DNA from: Streptomyces cavernicola
GTDB taxonomy: Bacteria > Actinomycetota > Actinomycetes > Streptomycetales > Streptomycetaceae
Length of the DNA stretch: 64,000 nucleotides
Assembly (NCBI RefSeq): GCF_029968035.1
Contig: NZ_JASCIQ010000003.1
Location: 186,001 to 250,000, forward strand
Reading direction: 5' to 3'
Positions within the stretch are counted from its first letter, which is position 1. The number at the start of each line of letters is the position of its first letter. Below the pieces are notes generated by a model. It saw only the letters and a program-made list of their open reading frames with translations, was not told the origin of the DNA and made no database searches. The position numbers were made by a program, and so were the translations under genes. Shown piece after piece: positions 34,551 through 43,742 of the stretch.

Positions 34551-34570
34551 CCGACGGTTGCAACCGTCGG
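34551..34570. promoter_or_regulatory. 20-bp perfect palindrome before erpA
   Basis: CCGACGGTTG followed at once by CAACCGTCGG. No spacer and full symmetry suggest a dimeric repressor site; the GTTGCAAC core recalls LacI-family sites, but that is only a resemblance. Confidence 0.55.
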
Positions 34571-34700
34571 GGCCGCGGATTCATTCCGGGCCCGGCACGC
34601 TGTTTCTGCGTTTCCGCCTGTCTCTTCATGCTCGCACACCCTCACGGGGCAAGGCGCCGGTGTGCGGACCGGTTATGCGTCACATCGACACGATGGCCAT

Positions 34701-34747
34701 CGTCAAACTGACGTGAAGCGGTTATGATAGATAGCGTCAATTCGACG
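34701..34747. promoter_or_regulatory. twin 13-bp dyads around the nadA -10
   Basis: CGTCAAACTGACG (34701-34713) and CGTCAATTCGACG (34735-34747) share CGTCAA-N3-GACG (first: CGTCA-AAC-TGACG). The -10-like TATGAT (34723-34728) lies between them. A repressor bound at both would block the promoter. Confidence 0.6.
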
Positions 34748-34802
34748 AAAAGCAGGCCCGGACAGCGGGTTCTGCCCGCCGGAAGAAGAAAGGGTGCGTG
34801 TC

Positions 34803-35990
34803 GTGACCACCGCCCAATCCCCCGTAGACCTGGCTGTCGAGCCCACGCCGCTCGCCCTCCTGCTGCTCGGCCGCGAGGCCGACCCGAAGAGCGAGCGCGG
34901 CGTCGAGTGTCCTGGCGACCTGCCCTCGCCGTCCGACCCGGACCTGGTGGAGCGCGCCCGCGCCGCCAAGGAGAAGCTCGGCGACAAGGTCTTCGTGCTC
35001 GGTCACCACTACCAGCGCGACGAGGTCATCCAGTTCGCCGACGTGACCGGTGACTCCTTCAAGCTGGCCAGGGACGCGGCCGCCAAGCCGGAGGCCGAGT
35101 ACATCGTCTTCTGCGGTGTGCACTTCATGGCCGAGTCGGCGGACATCCTGACCACCGACGACCAGAAGGTGGTCCTGCCCGACCTCGCCGCCGGCTGCTC
35201 CATGGCCGACATGGCGACGGCCGAGCAGGTCGCCGAGTGCTGGGACGTGCTGACCGAGGCGGGCATAGCCGAGCAGGTCGTGCCGGTGTCGTACATGAAC
35301 TCGTCCGCCGACATCAAGGCGTTCACGGGCAAGCACGGCGGCACGATCTGCACCTCGTCCAACGCGAAGAAGGCCCTGGACTGGGCCTTTGAACAGGGCG
35401 AAAAGGTGCTGTTCCTGCCCGACCAGCACCTCGGCCGGAACACCGCCGTGCGCGACCTGGGCATGTCCCTCGACGACTGCGTGGTCTACAACCCGCACAA
35501 GCCGAACGGCGGCCTGACCGTCGAGGAGCTGCGCGCCGCCAAGATGATCCTGTGGCGCGGCCACTGCTCGGTGCACGGCCGGTTCTCGCTCGACTCGGTG
35601 AACGACGTGCGCGAGCGCATCCCCGGCGTGAACGTCCTGGTGCACCCCGAGTGCAAGCACGAGGTCGTGGCCGCCGCGGACTACGTCGGGTCGACGGAGT
35701 ACATCATCAAGGCCCTGGAGGCCGCGCCCGCCGGCTCGAAGTGGGCGATCGGCACCGAACTGAACCTGGTGCGCCGGCTCGCCAACCGCTTCGCGCCCGA
35801 GGGCAAGGAGATCGTCTTCCTCGACAAGACGGTCTGCTTCTGCTCGACCATGAACCGGATCGACCTGCCGCACCTGGTGTGGGCCCTGGAGTCCCTCGCC
35901 GAGGGCAACCTGGTCAACCGCATCGAGGTCGACAAGGAGACGGAGAGCTTCGCGAAGCTCGCCCTGGAGCGGATGCTGGCGCTGCCGTAA
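34803..35990 (+). CDS. nadA: quinolinate synthase A
   Basis: 395 residues, the longer NadA type. GHHYQRDEV and ADVTGDSF bind substrate; cluster cysteines are in VFCGVHFMAESADI, GHCSVHGRF and VCFCSTMNR. It condenses iminoaspartate with dihydroxyacetone phosphate in de novo NAD synthesis and needs a 4Fe-4S cluster. GTG 34803 (VTTAQSP) has AAAGGG upstream; a GTG three codons earlier is possible. nadB and nadC do not follow here. Confidence 0.96.
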   Translation: MTTAQSPVDLAVEPTPLALLLLGREADPKSERGVECPGDLPSPSDPDLVERARAAKEKLGDKVFVLGHHYQRDEVIQFADVTGDSFKLARDAAAKPEAEYIVFCGVHFMAESADILTTDDQKVVLPDLAAGCSMADMATAEQVAECWDVLTEAGIAEQVVPVSYMNSSADIKAFTGKHGGTICTSSNAKKALDWAFEQGEKVLFLPDQHLGRNTAVRDLGMSLDDCVVYNPHKPNGGLTVEELRAAKMILWRGHCSVHGRFSLDSVNDVRERIPGVNVLVHPECKHEVVAAADYVGSTEYIIKALEAAPAGSKWAIGTELNLVRRLANRFAPEGKEIVFLDKTVCFCSTMNRIDLPHLVWALESLAEGNLVNRIEVDKETESFAKLALERMLALP

Positions 35991-36062
35991 ATCCCTCCGA
36001 CGGGGCCTTGCGGTCCCGTCAATCCCGTTCCCACGCGTCGGCGGTGTCCGTAGCGTGCGGGC

Positions 36063-36989
36063 ATGATCCTTCGCCCGCTGCGGGACACCGCCGACGATCT
36101 CCACGCCGCCCGGCAGGTCGCCACCGAGGCCTTCGCCGCGTTGGGGGCCGCGCTCGGGGACCCGCCGGAGCCTCCGCCCACCCCGGCCGAGGTCGACCGC
36201 ATCGACGCCCTCAACCGGCATTTCGTACGCCATGATCCCGAGGGCTGCTGGATCGCGGAGGCCGAGCGCGGGGGCGGGGGCGGGCAGGCTCTCGGTGTCG
36301 CCGTCGCGTCCCGGCGGGAGGCCGTGTGGGGACTGTCGCTGCTTGTCGTCGCGCCCGGGGCGCAGGGCACGGGCGTCGGCCGCGCTCTGCTCCAACGAGC
36401 CCTGGAATACGGTCAGTCGTGCCCGCGCGGCGTCATCTCCGGGTCGCGCGATCCGCGGGCGGCTCGCGCCTACTGGGGCGCCGGGTTCGCTCTGCACCCG
36501 GCGATGCGTCTGCAGGGCGCCGTCGACCCGGCGCGGCTCGACGCCCCCGACGGGCCGGTGACCGAGGGCGGCGACCCGGAGTTCCTGGACGCCGTCGACC
36601 GGAAGGTGCGCGGCGGGGCGCACGGGCCGGACCACGCCCAACTGCTGCGCGACTGCCGCCTGTTGACGGTCGACGCCCCGGGTCATCAGGGGTACTGCTT
36701 TATCGACATGTCGCCGTCATCCGCGTCCGAGGCCGAGCCCGAGTCCGGCGCCGTCGAGCTGATGGGCCTCTGCGCCACCACCGAGACCGCCGCCGCCCGG
36801 TTGCTCACCGCCGCGCTGCGGGACGTGCCCGCCGGCCGCAAGGTCAAGATCCCCAACGTCACCGCCGAGCAGCGCTGGGCCGTCGACGTCGCCCTGACCG
36901 CCCGCCTGCAGCCCGTGCCCGGCGGCTATCTGTGCCTGCGCGGGATGGCCCCGCCGGTGGGGTTCGTGCCGTCGGGGCAGTACCTGTAG
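36063..36989 (+). CDS. GNAT-family acetyltransferase
   Basis: 308 residues. The N-terminal GNAT domain (about 1-150) contains the acetyl-CoA loop VVAPGAQGTGVGRALLQ and RAYWGAGFAL. The C-terminal ~150 residues look like a second, degenerate GNAT half. The substrate is unknown. ATG 36063 lies 6 nt after TAGCGT, the same arrangement as at 29642, so a leaderless mRNA is likely. It follows nadA by 72 bp. Confidence 0.8.
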   Translation: MILRPLRDTADDLHAARQVATEAFAALGAALGDPPEPPPTPAEVDRIDALNRHFVRHDPEGCWIAEAERGGGGGQALGVAVASRREAVWGLSLLVVAPGAQGTGVGRALLQRALEYGQSCPRGVISGSRDPRAARAYWGAGFALHPAMRLQGAVDPARLDAPDGPVTEGGDPEFLDAVDRKVRGGAHGPDHAQLLRDCRLLTVDAPGHQGYCFIDMSPSSASEAEPESGAVELMGLCATTETAAARLLTAALRDVPAGRKVKIPNVTAEQRWAVDVALTARLQPVPGGYLCLRGMAPPVGFVPSGQYL

Positions 36990-37006
36990 CGGCGCGCGTA
37001 CGCGAA

Positions 37007-37049
37007 GGGGGCGCCCCTCTCCGGGAGTTGACCGGAGAGGGGCGCCCCC
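37007..37049. terminator. bidirectional terminator
   Basis: 18-bp perfect stem (GGGGGCGCCCCTCTCCGG and complement), loop GAGTTGA, between the convergent GNAT and RND genes. Confidence 0.9.
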
Positions 37050-37050
37050 C

Positions 37051-37092
37051 CTTGTGCGTAGGGCCGTCGCTCTTGTGCGTAGGCCCGTCGCT
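37051..37092. repeat. 21-bp tandem duplication
   Basis: CTTGTGCGTAGG-G/C-CCGTCGCT twice, one mismatch. The second copy reaches the stop codon of the RND gene. Confidence 0.8.
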
Positions 37093-40000
37093 CAGACCTT
37101 CGCCGGCTCCGGCTCGTCGGACCGGTCCGACTCCTCCGTGGACTCGGGCTGCTCCGGGACGACGCCCGCCTTCTTGGCGCGCTTCGCGGCCCGCTTCTTC
37201 GCGCGGCGCTCCTTGCGGAGTTCGATCATCGCGTAGAGCGTCGGGACCAGGAGGAGCGTGAGCAGCGTCGACGTGACCAGGCCGCCGATCACCACGATGG
37301 CGAGGGGCTTGGCGATGAAGCCGCCGTGGCCGGTGACGCCGGCCGCCATCGGGGCGAGGGCGCAGATCGTCGCCAGGGCCGTCATCAGGATCGGGCGGAG
37401 GCGGTGGCGGCCGCCCTCGATGACGGCTTCGACGGTGCCGTAGCCCTTCTCGCGGTACTGGTTGATCAGGTCGATCAGGACGATCGCGTTGGTCACCACG
37501 ATGCCGATGAGCATCAGCATGCCGATCATCGCCGGGACGCCCATCGGGGTGTCGGTGGCGATCAGCAGGCCGATCGCGCCGGTCGCCGCGAACGGGATGG
37601 AGACGAGCAGGATCAGCGGCTGCACCAGGGACTTGAAGGTCGCCACGAGCAGCATGAAGACGATCGCGATGGCCGCGAGCATCGCCAGGCCGAGCGAGGC
37701 GAACGCCTCGTCCTGGTCCTCGGAGACGCCGCCGATCGACACCGAGGCGCCGTCGGGCAGCTCCTTCTCCAGCTCGTTCAGCTCGGTCTGCAGCTGGGTG
37801 CTGACCGCGCCGGTGTTGTCGCCGGTCGGGCGTGCGGTGATCGTCGCGGCCCGTGCGCCGTCGATACGGGTCATCGAGACCGGCCCGTCGACCAGCTTCA
37901 CCGTCGCGATGTCACCCAACTCGACCCGCCCGAGCCGCAGTTCACGCAGCTCCTGCAGGGTCTCGGCGGGCTTCGCGGACTTCACGACGACGTCCCGCTC
38001 GGTGTCGTCGAGCACGGCCTTGCCGCTGGGGGTGCCGCGGACGGCCTGGGCGACGGCCTGGCCGAGCGTGGTGTCGTCGAACCCGGCCGCGGCGGCCTTC
38101 TCGTTGGCCTTGACCGAGATCCGCGGCACCGACTGGGACAGGTCGCTCTGCACGTCGGCGACGTCGTCGAGCTCCGCGACCTCGTCCCTGACCTGCTCGG
38201 ACGCCTTCTCCAGTACGTCGGCGTCGGCGGCCTTGACCACGACGCTGAGGTCCTGCCCGGCCATCGGGTCGCCGGCGGTGATGCGGGTGTCGCCGATGCC
38301 GTCGAGGGCGGCGAGCTCCCGGTCGATGGCGTCACTGGTCTTCTCGAAGTCGGCGTCGTCGGCCAGGGTCACCTGGTACGAGGCCTGGTTGGTGTCGGTG
38401 CCGCCGCCGAAGGCCGCCATGAAGCCGGACGAGCCGATGGTGACCTGGTAGTCCTCGACGCCGTCGACGCCGGCGAGGGCCTGCTCGACCTTCTTCGCGG
38501 CCTTGTCGGTGGCGGCGAGGCTGGTGCCGGGCGCCAACTCCTGCTTGACGGACAGGACTTCCTGCTCGCCCTGGTCGAAGAAGTTGGTCTTCAGCATCGG
38601 GGCCATGCCGAACGTGCCGACGAGCACGACGACCGCGAGCAGCAGGCTGGTGAAGCGGCGCCGGGTCGCGAACCGCAGCACCGGCACGTAGAGCCGCTGC
38701 AGCCGGCTGCGGGCCTCCTTCTCCTCGGCCTTGCGGCGCGCCTCGTCCGGGTCGAGCCCCGCGGTCGCCTTGGGGGCGCGCAGGAACCAGTACGAGAGCA
38801 CCGGGACGACCGTCAGAGAGACGATCAGGGAGGCGAGCAGGGCGGCCGTGACGGTCAGCGAGAACGAGCCGAACAGCTCCCCCACCATGCCGCCGACCAG
38901 GCCGATCGGCAGGAACACCGCGACGGTGGTGAGGGTGGAGGAGGTGACCGCGCCGGAGACCTCCTTGACCGCGGTGAGGATCGCCTCTCGGCGCTCCTCG
39001 CCGTAGCCGAGGTGCCGCTTGATGTTCTCCAGGACCACGATCGAGTCGTCCACGACGCGGCCGATCGCGATGGTCAGCGCGCCGAGCGTGAGCATGTTGA
39101 GCGACAGGTCGCGGGTCCACAGCACGATCAGCGCGAGCACGACCGAGAGCGGGATGGAGACCGCGGTGACGAGCGTCGAGCGGATCGACGTCAGGAAGAT
39201 CAGGATGATGACGACCGCGAAGGCCAGGCCGAGCGCACCCTCGGTGGTCAGGCCGGCGATCGACTTGGAGACGGCCGGGCCCTGGTCGGAGACCACGGTC
39301 AGCTCGGCGTCGGCGCCCAAGTCCTTGCGCAGGTCCGGGAGTTCGGCCTTGACCTCGTCGGAGATGGCGACGGCCGAGCCGTCCTTGTCCATCGTCACGA
39401 CGACGGCGAGGCTGGGCTCGCCGTTCGTCCGGGTCAGCGAGGTGGCCGCGGCCTCCTGCTGCTCGACCTCCGCGACGGAGCCGAGGCGCACGGGCTTCCC
39501 GGGCCGGCCCTGCGGGGCGCCGGGCGCCGCCTGCGGGGCGACCATCAGGTCCTCGACCTGCTGCAGCGAGGTGAAGCCGCCGCCGACCTGCACGGTGCGG
39601 TTCTTGCCTCCCTCGTCGAACGCGCCGGCCGGCACCGAGGCCCCGCCCTGCTGCAGCGCCTGCACGAGCGCCGCCGGGGTCAGGCCCGCGCGCGCCAGCC
39701 TGCGCTCGTCCGGGGTGACCGTCACCTGCACGTCGCGGACGCCGTCGACCGAGACCTGGCCGACGCCGTCGATGTCCTCCAGGACGGGTACGACCGAGCG
39801 CTCCAGCTTGTCGGCGAGCGCCTGCTGGTCGATGCCGTCGGCGGAGGCGGCCAGGACCACGGTCGGGATGTCGTCCGTGGAACCGGCGACGACCTGCGGG
39901 TCGACGTCCTCGGGCAGCTGGGCGCGGGCCCGGTTCACGGCCTGCTGGACATCGGCGACGAGCTGCTTGGAGTCGCTGTCGCCGTAGTCGAACTGGGCCA

Positions 40001-40277
40001 TGACCAGGGCGTTGCCCTCGCTGGCCGTGGCGGTGACGCCGGTGATGCCGTCGACCGCCTCGATGGACGACTCGAGCGGCTCGACGACCTGCTTCTCCAC
40101 CACGTCGGGCGACGCGCCCTGGTACGGGGCTATGACGGAGACCATCGGCAGTTCGATGGACGGGAGCAGCTGCTGCTTGAGCTGCGGGACGGCGATCGCG
40201 CCGAACGCGATCGCCACGATCGAGATCAGCCCGATCAGGGCCCGTTGGGCGAGGCTGAATCTTGACAGCCAGGACAT
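37092..40277 (-). CDS. RND efflux transporter (HAE-type, AcrB-like)
   Basis: 1061 residues: TM1 (11-32), a ~300-residue periplasmic-type loop, TM2-6, a second loop and TM7-12, the internal two-fold repeat of RND pumps. Segments such as TIAIGRVVDDSIVVLENI carry the Asp residues of the proton relay in TM4; GVSEDQDEAF precedes TM8. The C-terminus is Lys/Glu-rich. It probably exports lipophilic compounds or antibiotics. No membrane-fusion partner is adjacent. The NarL-type two-component system lies immediately upstream in the same direction, so it is probably the regulator. Confidence 0.93.
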   Translation of the reverse strand: MSWLSRFSLAQRALIGLISIVAIAFGAIAVPQLKQQLLPSIELPMVSVIAPYQGASPDVVEKQVVEPLESSIEAVDGITGVTATASEGNALVMAQFDYGDSDSKQLVADVQQAVNRARAQLPEDVDPQVVAGSTDDIPTVVLAASADGIDQQALADKLERSVVPVLEDIDGVGQVSVDGVRDVQVTVTPDERRLARAGLTPAALVQALQQGGASVPAGAFDEGGKNRTVQVGGGFTSLQQVEDLMVAPQAAPGAPQGRPGKPVRLGSVAEVEQQEAAATSLTRTNGEPSLAVVVTMDKDGSAVAISDEVKAELPDLRKDLGADAELTVVSDQGPAVSKSIAGLTTEGALGLAFAVVIILIFLTSIRSTLVTAVSIPLSVVLALIVLWTRDLSLNMLTLGALTIAIGRVVDDSIVVLENIKRHLGYGEERREAILTAVKEVSGAVTSSTLTTVAVFLPIGLVGGMVGELFGSFSLTVTAALLASLIVSLTVVPVLSYWFLRAPKATAGLDPDEARRKAEEKEARSRLQRLYVPVLRFATRRRFTSLLLAVVVLVGTFGMAPMLKTNFFDQGEQEVLSVKQELAPGTSLAATDKAAKKVEQALAGVDGVEDYQVTIGSSGFMAAFGGGTDTNQASYQVTLADDADFEKTSDAIDRELAALDGIGDTRITAGDPMAGQDLSVVVKAADADVLEKASEQVRDEVAELDDVADVQSDLSQSVPRISVKANEKAAAAGFDDTTLGQAVAQAVRGTPSGKAVLDDTERDVVVKSAKPAETLQELRELRLGRVELGDIATVKLVDGPVSMTRIDGARAATITARPTGDNTGAVSTQLQTELNELEKELPDGASVSIGGVSEDQDEAFASLGLAMLAAIAIVFMLLVATFKSLVQPLILLVSIPFAATGAIGLLIATDTPMGVPAMIGMLMLIGIVVTNAIVLIDLINQYREKGYGTVEAVIEGGRHRLRPILMTALATICALAPMAAGVTGHGGFIAKPLAIVVIGGLVTSTLLTLLLVPTLYAMIELRKERRAKKRAAKRAKKAGVVPEQPESTEESDRSDEPEPAKV

Positions 40278-40434
40278 GGGTGAGGGTCTCTCTTCTGTGG
40301 CTTGCGCGGCAGGAGAGGGCGCAGCCTGCGCCCGGTCGCCGGGGCACAGGACACAGCCGCGCCCGACCCTTCAACCCTCGGTCATGCCGGTGCCGGTATT
40401 CCTCGCTCGCAGGTCCCTTTCCTTATACGGCGCC

Positions 40435-40450
40435 TACTGCGAGCGCAGTA
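40435..40450 (-). other. hairpin after the NarL-type regulator
   Basis: TACTGCG-AG-CGCAGTA, 14 nt beyond the regulator stop. It could weaken read-through into the RND gene, 187 bp further on. Confidence 0.45.
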
Positions 40451-40464
40451 CGGCCCTTCGGAGC

Positions 40465-41157
40465 TCAGTCCACCCGTGGACGTACCAGGCCCGACTCGTA
40501 CGCGATGACGACGAGTTGCGCCCGGTCGCGGGCGCCCAGCTTGGCCATGGCGCGGTTCACGTGGGTCTTCACGGTGAGCGGGCTGACGGTGAGGCGCTCG
40601 GCGATCTCGTCGTTGGAGAGGCCGCCCGCGACCTGCACGAGGACCTCCCGCTCGCGTCCGGTGAGGGCCTGCAGGCGCTCGGCACGGTCGCCGCCGGTCC
40701 CGTCACCGTCGTCCGAACTGCCGCCCTGGGCGAGGAACTTGGCGATCAGGCCCTTGGTCGCGGCGGGCGAGAGCAGGGCCTCCCCGGCGGCGGCGACGCG
40801 GATGGCGTTGAGCAGCTCGTCCGGCTCGGCGCCCTTGCCGAGGAACCCGGAGGCCCCCGCGCGCAGCGACTGCACCACGTACTCGTCGACCTCGAACGTG
40901 GTGAGCATGACCACCCGGACCCCGGCGAGATCCGGGTCGGCGCTGATCGCACGGGTGGCGGCGAGGCCGTCCGTACCGGGCATGCGGATGTCCATGAGGA
41001 CGACGTCGGCGCGCTCGGAGCGAGCGAGGGCGACGGCCTCGGCGCCGTCGGAGGCCTCGCCGACGACCTGCATGTCGGGCTCGGAGTCGACGAGGACCTT
41101 GAAGGCGCTGCGCAGCAGGGCCTGGTCGTCGGCGAGCAGCACCTTGATGGCGGTCAT
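40465..41157 (-). CDS. NarL/LuxR-family response regulator
   Basis: 230 residues. Receiver domain (1-120) with Asp10-Asp11 and phospho-acceptor Asp56 (VVLMDIRMPGTDG); LuxR-type helix-turn-helix at about 160-220 (LTGREREVLVQVAGGLSNDEIAERL). ATG 41157 has GGGGGAGA upstream. It follows the kinase by 28 bp. Likely controls the RND pump. Confidence 0.94.
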   Translation of the reverse strand: MTAIKVLLADDQALLRSAFKVLVDSEPDMQVVGEASDGAEAVALARSERADVVLMDIRMPGTDGLAATRAISADPDLAGVRVVMLTTFEVDEYVVQSLRAGASGFLGKGAEPDELLNAIRVAAAGEALLSPAATKGLIAKFLAQGGSSDDGDGTGGDRAERLQALTGREREVLVQVAGGLSNDEIAERLTVSPLTVKTHVNRAMAKLGARDRAQLVVIAYESGLVRPRVD

Positions 41158-41185
41158 GCGGTCTCCCCCGGGCCGGCAGTGCGGT

Positions 41186-42403
41186 TCATGTGGTGTCGCC
41201 GGCGGCGGCCGTGCGGTCGGCGACGGGCAGGATCGCATGGACGCGGAAGCCGCCGCCGTAGCGGGGCCCCGCGGTGAGCGCGCCGCCGAGCGCGGAGACG
41301 CGTTCGCGCATGCCGAGCAGCCCGTGGCCGCCGCCGGCCCCGTCCGGTTCGGCGACGCCGGGCCCGTCGTCGATGACGGTGATCTCCACGTTGGCGCCGA
41401 CCCGGATCACGCTCAGCTCGGCCTTGGCGTCGGCGCCCGCGTGCTTGTGGACGTTGGTGAGGGCTTCCTGGATGACGCGGTACGCGGCCAGGTCGACGGC
41501 GGCGGGCAGCGGAGCCTTCTCGTCGGCGCAGGCCACCTCGACGGGGATGCCGGCGTTGCGGAAGCCGTCGACGAGGTCGCCGAGGCGGGCGAGCCCTGGC
41601 GCGGGTTCGGTGGGCGCCTCGGGGTCGCCGGTCTGCCGCAACAGGCCGACGGTGGCGCGGAGTTCGTCGAGCGCGGAGCGGCTGGCCTCGCGCACGTGGC
41701 CGAGCGCCTCCTTGGCCTGGTCGGGCCGCTTGTCCATGACGTGCGCGGCGACGCCGGCCTGGACGTTGACGAGGGCGATGTGGTGGGCGACCACGTCGTG
41801 CAGGTCGCGGGCGATCCGCAGGCGCTCCTCGGCGACCCGGCGCCTGGCCTCCTCCTCGCGGGTGCGTTCGGCGCGTTCGGCCCGCTCGCGGATGGCGTCG
41901 ACGAAGGCCCGGCGGCTGCGCACGGCGTCCCCGGCGGCCGCGGCCATGCCGGTCCAGGCGAAGACGCCGAGGTTTTCCTGCGCGTACCAGGGCAGCGGTC
42001 CGGTGAGCATCGCGGTGCCGGTGAGCACGGCCATGGTGAGCAGGCCGACCCGCCAGGTGGTGTGCCGGTCGGTGCGCGCGGCGACGGTGAACAGGGCGAC
42101 GACGGCGCACATCGCGACGGGCGCCCGCGGCTCCCCGGTGACCACCTCGACGAGGGACACGGCGACGGTGGCGGCGAGCACCAGCCAGGGGCGGCGCCCG
42201 CGGAAGATCAGGGCGACGGAGCCGACCAGCATCAGGGCGACGCTCAGCCCGTCGGGACTGCGCCCGAAGTAGGGCCCGCGCGGACCGTGCGGCTCGACGA
42301 ACGACCCGAGCAGCATGCAGACGAGCACGGCCAGGGCGAGGCTCGCGTCGAAGGCCAGCGGGTGCGCCTTCTGCCAGTCCCTGGCGCGTACGAGGGTGCT
42401 CAC
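41186..42403 (-). CDS. sensor histidine kinase (NarL-type system)
   Basis: 405 residues. About five transmembrane segments in the first 165 residues without a large external domain, then a HisKA_3 dimerisation domain with ARDLHDVVAHH (His202) and a HATPase part with NVHKHA (N box) and IDDGPG. This intramembrane-sensing plan is common in regulators of envelope stress and efflux. The GTG at 42403 is preferred: TACCGT stands 8 nt upstream. Confidence 0.93.
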   Translation of the reverse strand: MSTLVRARDWQKAHPLAFDASLALAVLVCMLLGSFVEPHGPRGPYFGRSPDGLSVALMLVGSVALIFRGRRPWLVLAATVAVSLVEVVTGEPRAPVAMCAVVALFTVAARTDRHTTWRVGLLTMAVLTGTAMLTGPLPWYAQENLGVFAWTGMAAAAGDAVRSRRAFVDAIRERAERAERTREEEARRRVAEERLRIARDLHDVVAHHIALVNVQAGVAAHVMDKRPDQAKEALGHVREASRSALDELRATVGLLRQTGDPEAPTEPAPGLARLGDLVDGFRNAGIPVEVACADEKAPLPAAVDLAAYRVIQEALTNVHKHAGADAKAELSVIRVGANVEITVIDDGPGVAEPDGAGGGHGLLGMRERVSALGGALTAGPRYGGGFRVHAILPVADRTAAAGDTT

Positions 42404-42487
42404 GACTGGCAACGGTACCGGTGCGGTCGTCCGGGGTTCGGTCCCCCCAGGGCTGCCGCCCCGGACCCCGCTCCCTTCTACGGCCTC

Positions 42488-42562
42488 CGGCCTTGTCCTC
42501 AAACGCCGGACGGGCTGGATATTCGCCCTGCGGGCTCGTCCTCAAACGCCGGACGGGCTGAA
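42488..42562. repeat. tandem copies of a dispersed repeat
   Basis: CCTCAAACGCCGGACGGGCT occurs at about 42496 and 42538; a variant lies near 61758. It is found in the 229-bp gap between the PspA-associated gene and the kinase. A GCTGCCGCCCCGGACCCC segment before it resembles other Streptomyces spacer repeats. Confidence 0.75.
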
Positions 42563-42632
42563 TGTGGCGGGCGCAGGCGGGATGCGGCCGGATTCACGCC
42601 GGATGCGGCCGGGACAAGCTGAGCTTGCCCCG

Positions 42633-42911
42633 TCAGCCCGGGATCAGGCCGTCATCGCTCAGCATCCGCCGGACCTCCTCCAGCGTCGCGTCCGACGCCG
42701 GAAGGATCAGCTCCGAGGGTTCGAGCGCATCGTCGGGCAGGGGCGTGCCGAGCTCGCGGACCTTGTCCAGGAGCGCGTGCAGTGTGGTGCGGAAGCCGGG
42801 ACTGTCGCCGCTCTCCATCTCCGCGAGCAACTCGTCGTCCAGCTTGTTCAGTTCGGCGAAGTGGCTGTCCGCCAGCTCCACCTGCCCCTCCCCCATGATC
42901 CGTACGATCAT
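42633..42911 (-). CDS. PspA-associated small protein (PspAA)
   Basis: 92 residues with the PspAA-type pattern: an N-terminal strand MIVRIMGEGQVEL, the LNKLDDELLAEMESGD helix region and a C-terminal SDATLEEVRRMLSDDGLIPG helix. This family accompanies PspA in actinobacteria. It is 33 bp downstream of pspA with GAGGAG before the ATG, so it is the second gene of that operon. Confidence 0.85.
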   Translation of the reverse strand: MIVRIMGEGQVELADSHFAELNKLDDELLAEMESGDSPGFRTTLHALLDKVRELGTPLPDDALEPSELILPASDATLEEVRRMLSDDGLIPG

Positions 42912-42944
42912 GACGCTCTCCTCGGAGTCCGGACCGTCAGGCGG

Positions 42945-43742
42945 CTACTGCTTGTCGAAGCGGGGCGTGTCCTGCTGCGGCTGTCCCTGGGCCTGGCCGT
43001 TGCCGCCGCCCTCGATGGCCTGCTGGGAGGGGCCGGAGCCCCCGGCGAGCTCGGCCTTCATGCGCTGCAGCTCCAGCTCCACGTCCGTGCCGCCGGAGAG
43101 GCGGTCGAGCTCGGCCTGGATGTCGTCCTTGGTCGAGCCGGACTGGTCGTCGAGCGCGCCCGAGGCGAGCAGCTCGTCGATGGCGCCGGCGCGGGCCTGC
43201 AGCTGGGCGGTCTTGTCCTCGGCGCGCTGGATCGCCATGCCGACGTCGCCCATCTCCTCGGAGATGCCGGAGAAGGCCTCGCCGATCCGGGTCTGGGCCT
43301 GCGCCGCCGTGTACGTCGCCTTGATCGTCTCCTTCTTCGTACGGAAGGCGTCGACCTTGGCCTGCAGGCGCTGGGCGGCGAGCGTGAGCTTCTCCTCCTC
43401 GCCCTGCAGCGTCTGGTGCTGCGTCTCCAGGTCCGTGACCTGCTGCTGGAGCGCGGCGCGACGGGACAGCGCCTCGCGCGCCAGGTCCTCGCGGCCGAGC
43501 GCGAGCGCCTTGCGGCCCTGGTCCTCCAGCTTGGACGACTGCGACTGGAGCTGGTTCAGCTGCAGTTCGAGGCGCTTGCGGCTGGTCGCCACGTCCGCGA
43601 CGCCGCGGCGCACCTTCTGCAGCAGCTCCAGCTGCTTCTGGTACGAGTAATCGAGGGTCTCGCGCGGGTCCTCGGCCCGGTCAAGGGCCTTGTTCGCCTT
43701 CGCGCGGAAGATCATCCCCATACGCTTCATGACACCGCTCAT
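42945..43742 (-). CDS. pspA: PspA/IM30 family phage-shock protein
   Basis: 265 residues, nearly all helical coiled coil after the amphipathic N-terminal helix (MKRMGMIFRAKANKALDRAEDP), ending in a Gly/Gln-rich disordered tail. PspA assembles on the inner face of the membrane and repairs or stabilises it under stress. ATG 43742 is chosen (MSGVMKRMG); ATG 43730 is a plausible alternative. It diverges from the DUF3043 gene over a 297-bp gap where I see no other gene. Confidence 0.92.
   Translation of the reverse strand: MSGVMKRMGMIFRAKANKALDRAEDPRETLDYSYQKQLELLQKVRRGVADVATSRKRLELQLNQLQSQSSKLEDQGRKALALGREDLAREALSRRAALQQQVTDLETQHQTLQGEEEKLTLAAQRLQAKVDAFRTKKETIKATYTAAQAQTRIGEAFSGISEEMGDVGMAIQRAEDKTAQLQARAGAIDELLASGALDDQSGSTKDDIQAELDRLSGGTDVELELQRMKAELAGGSGPSQQAIEGGGNGQAQGQPQQDTPRFDKQ

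Noticed and set aside
37326..40265. 979-residue frame opposite the RND gene
   Set aside because: Mirror frame of a GC-rich gene, rich in Gly/Asp/Arg/His without domain; the RND protein on the other strand is certain.
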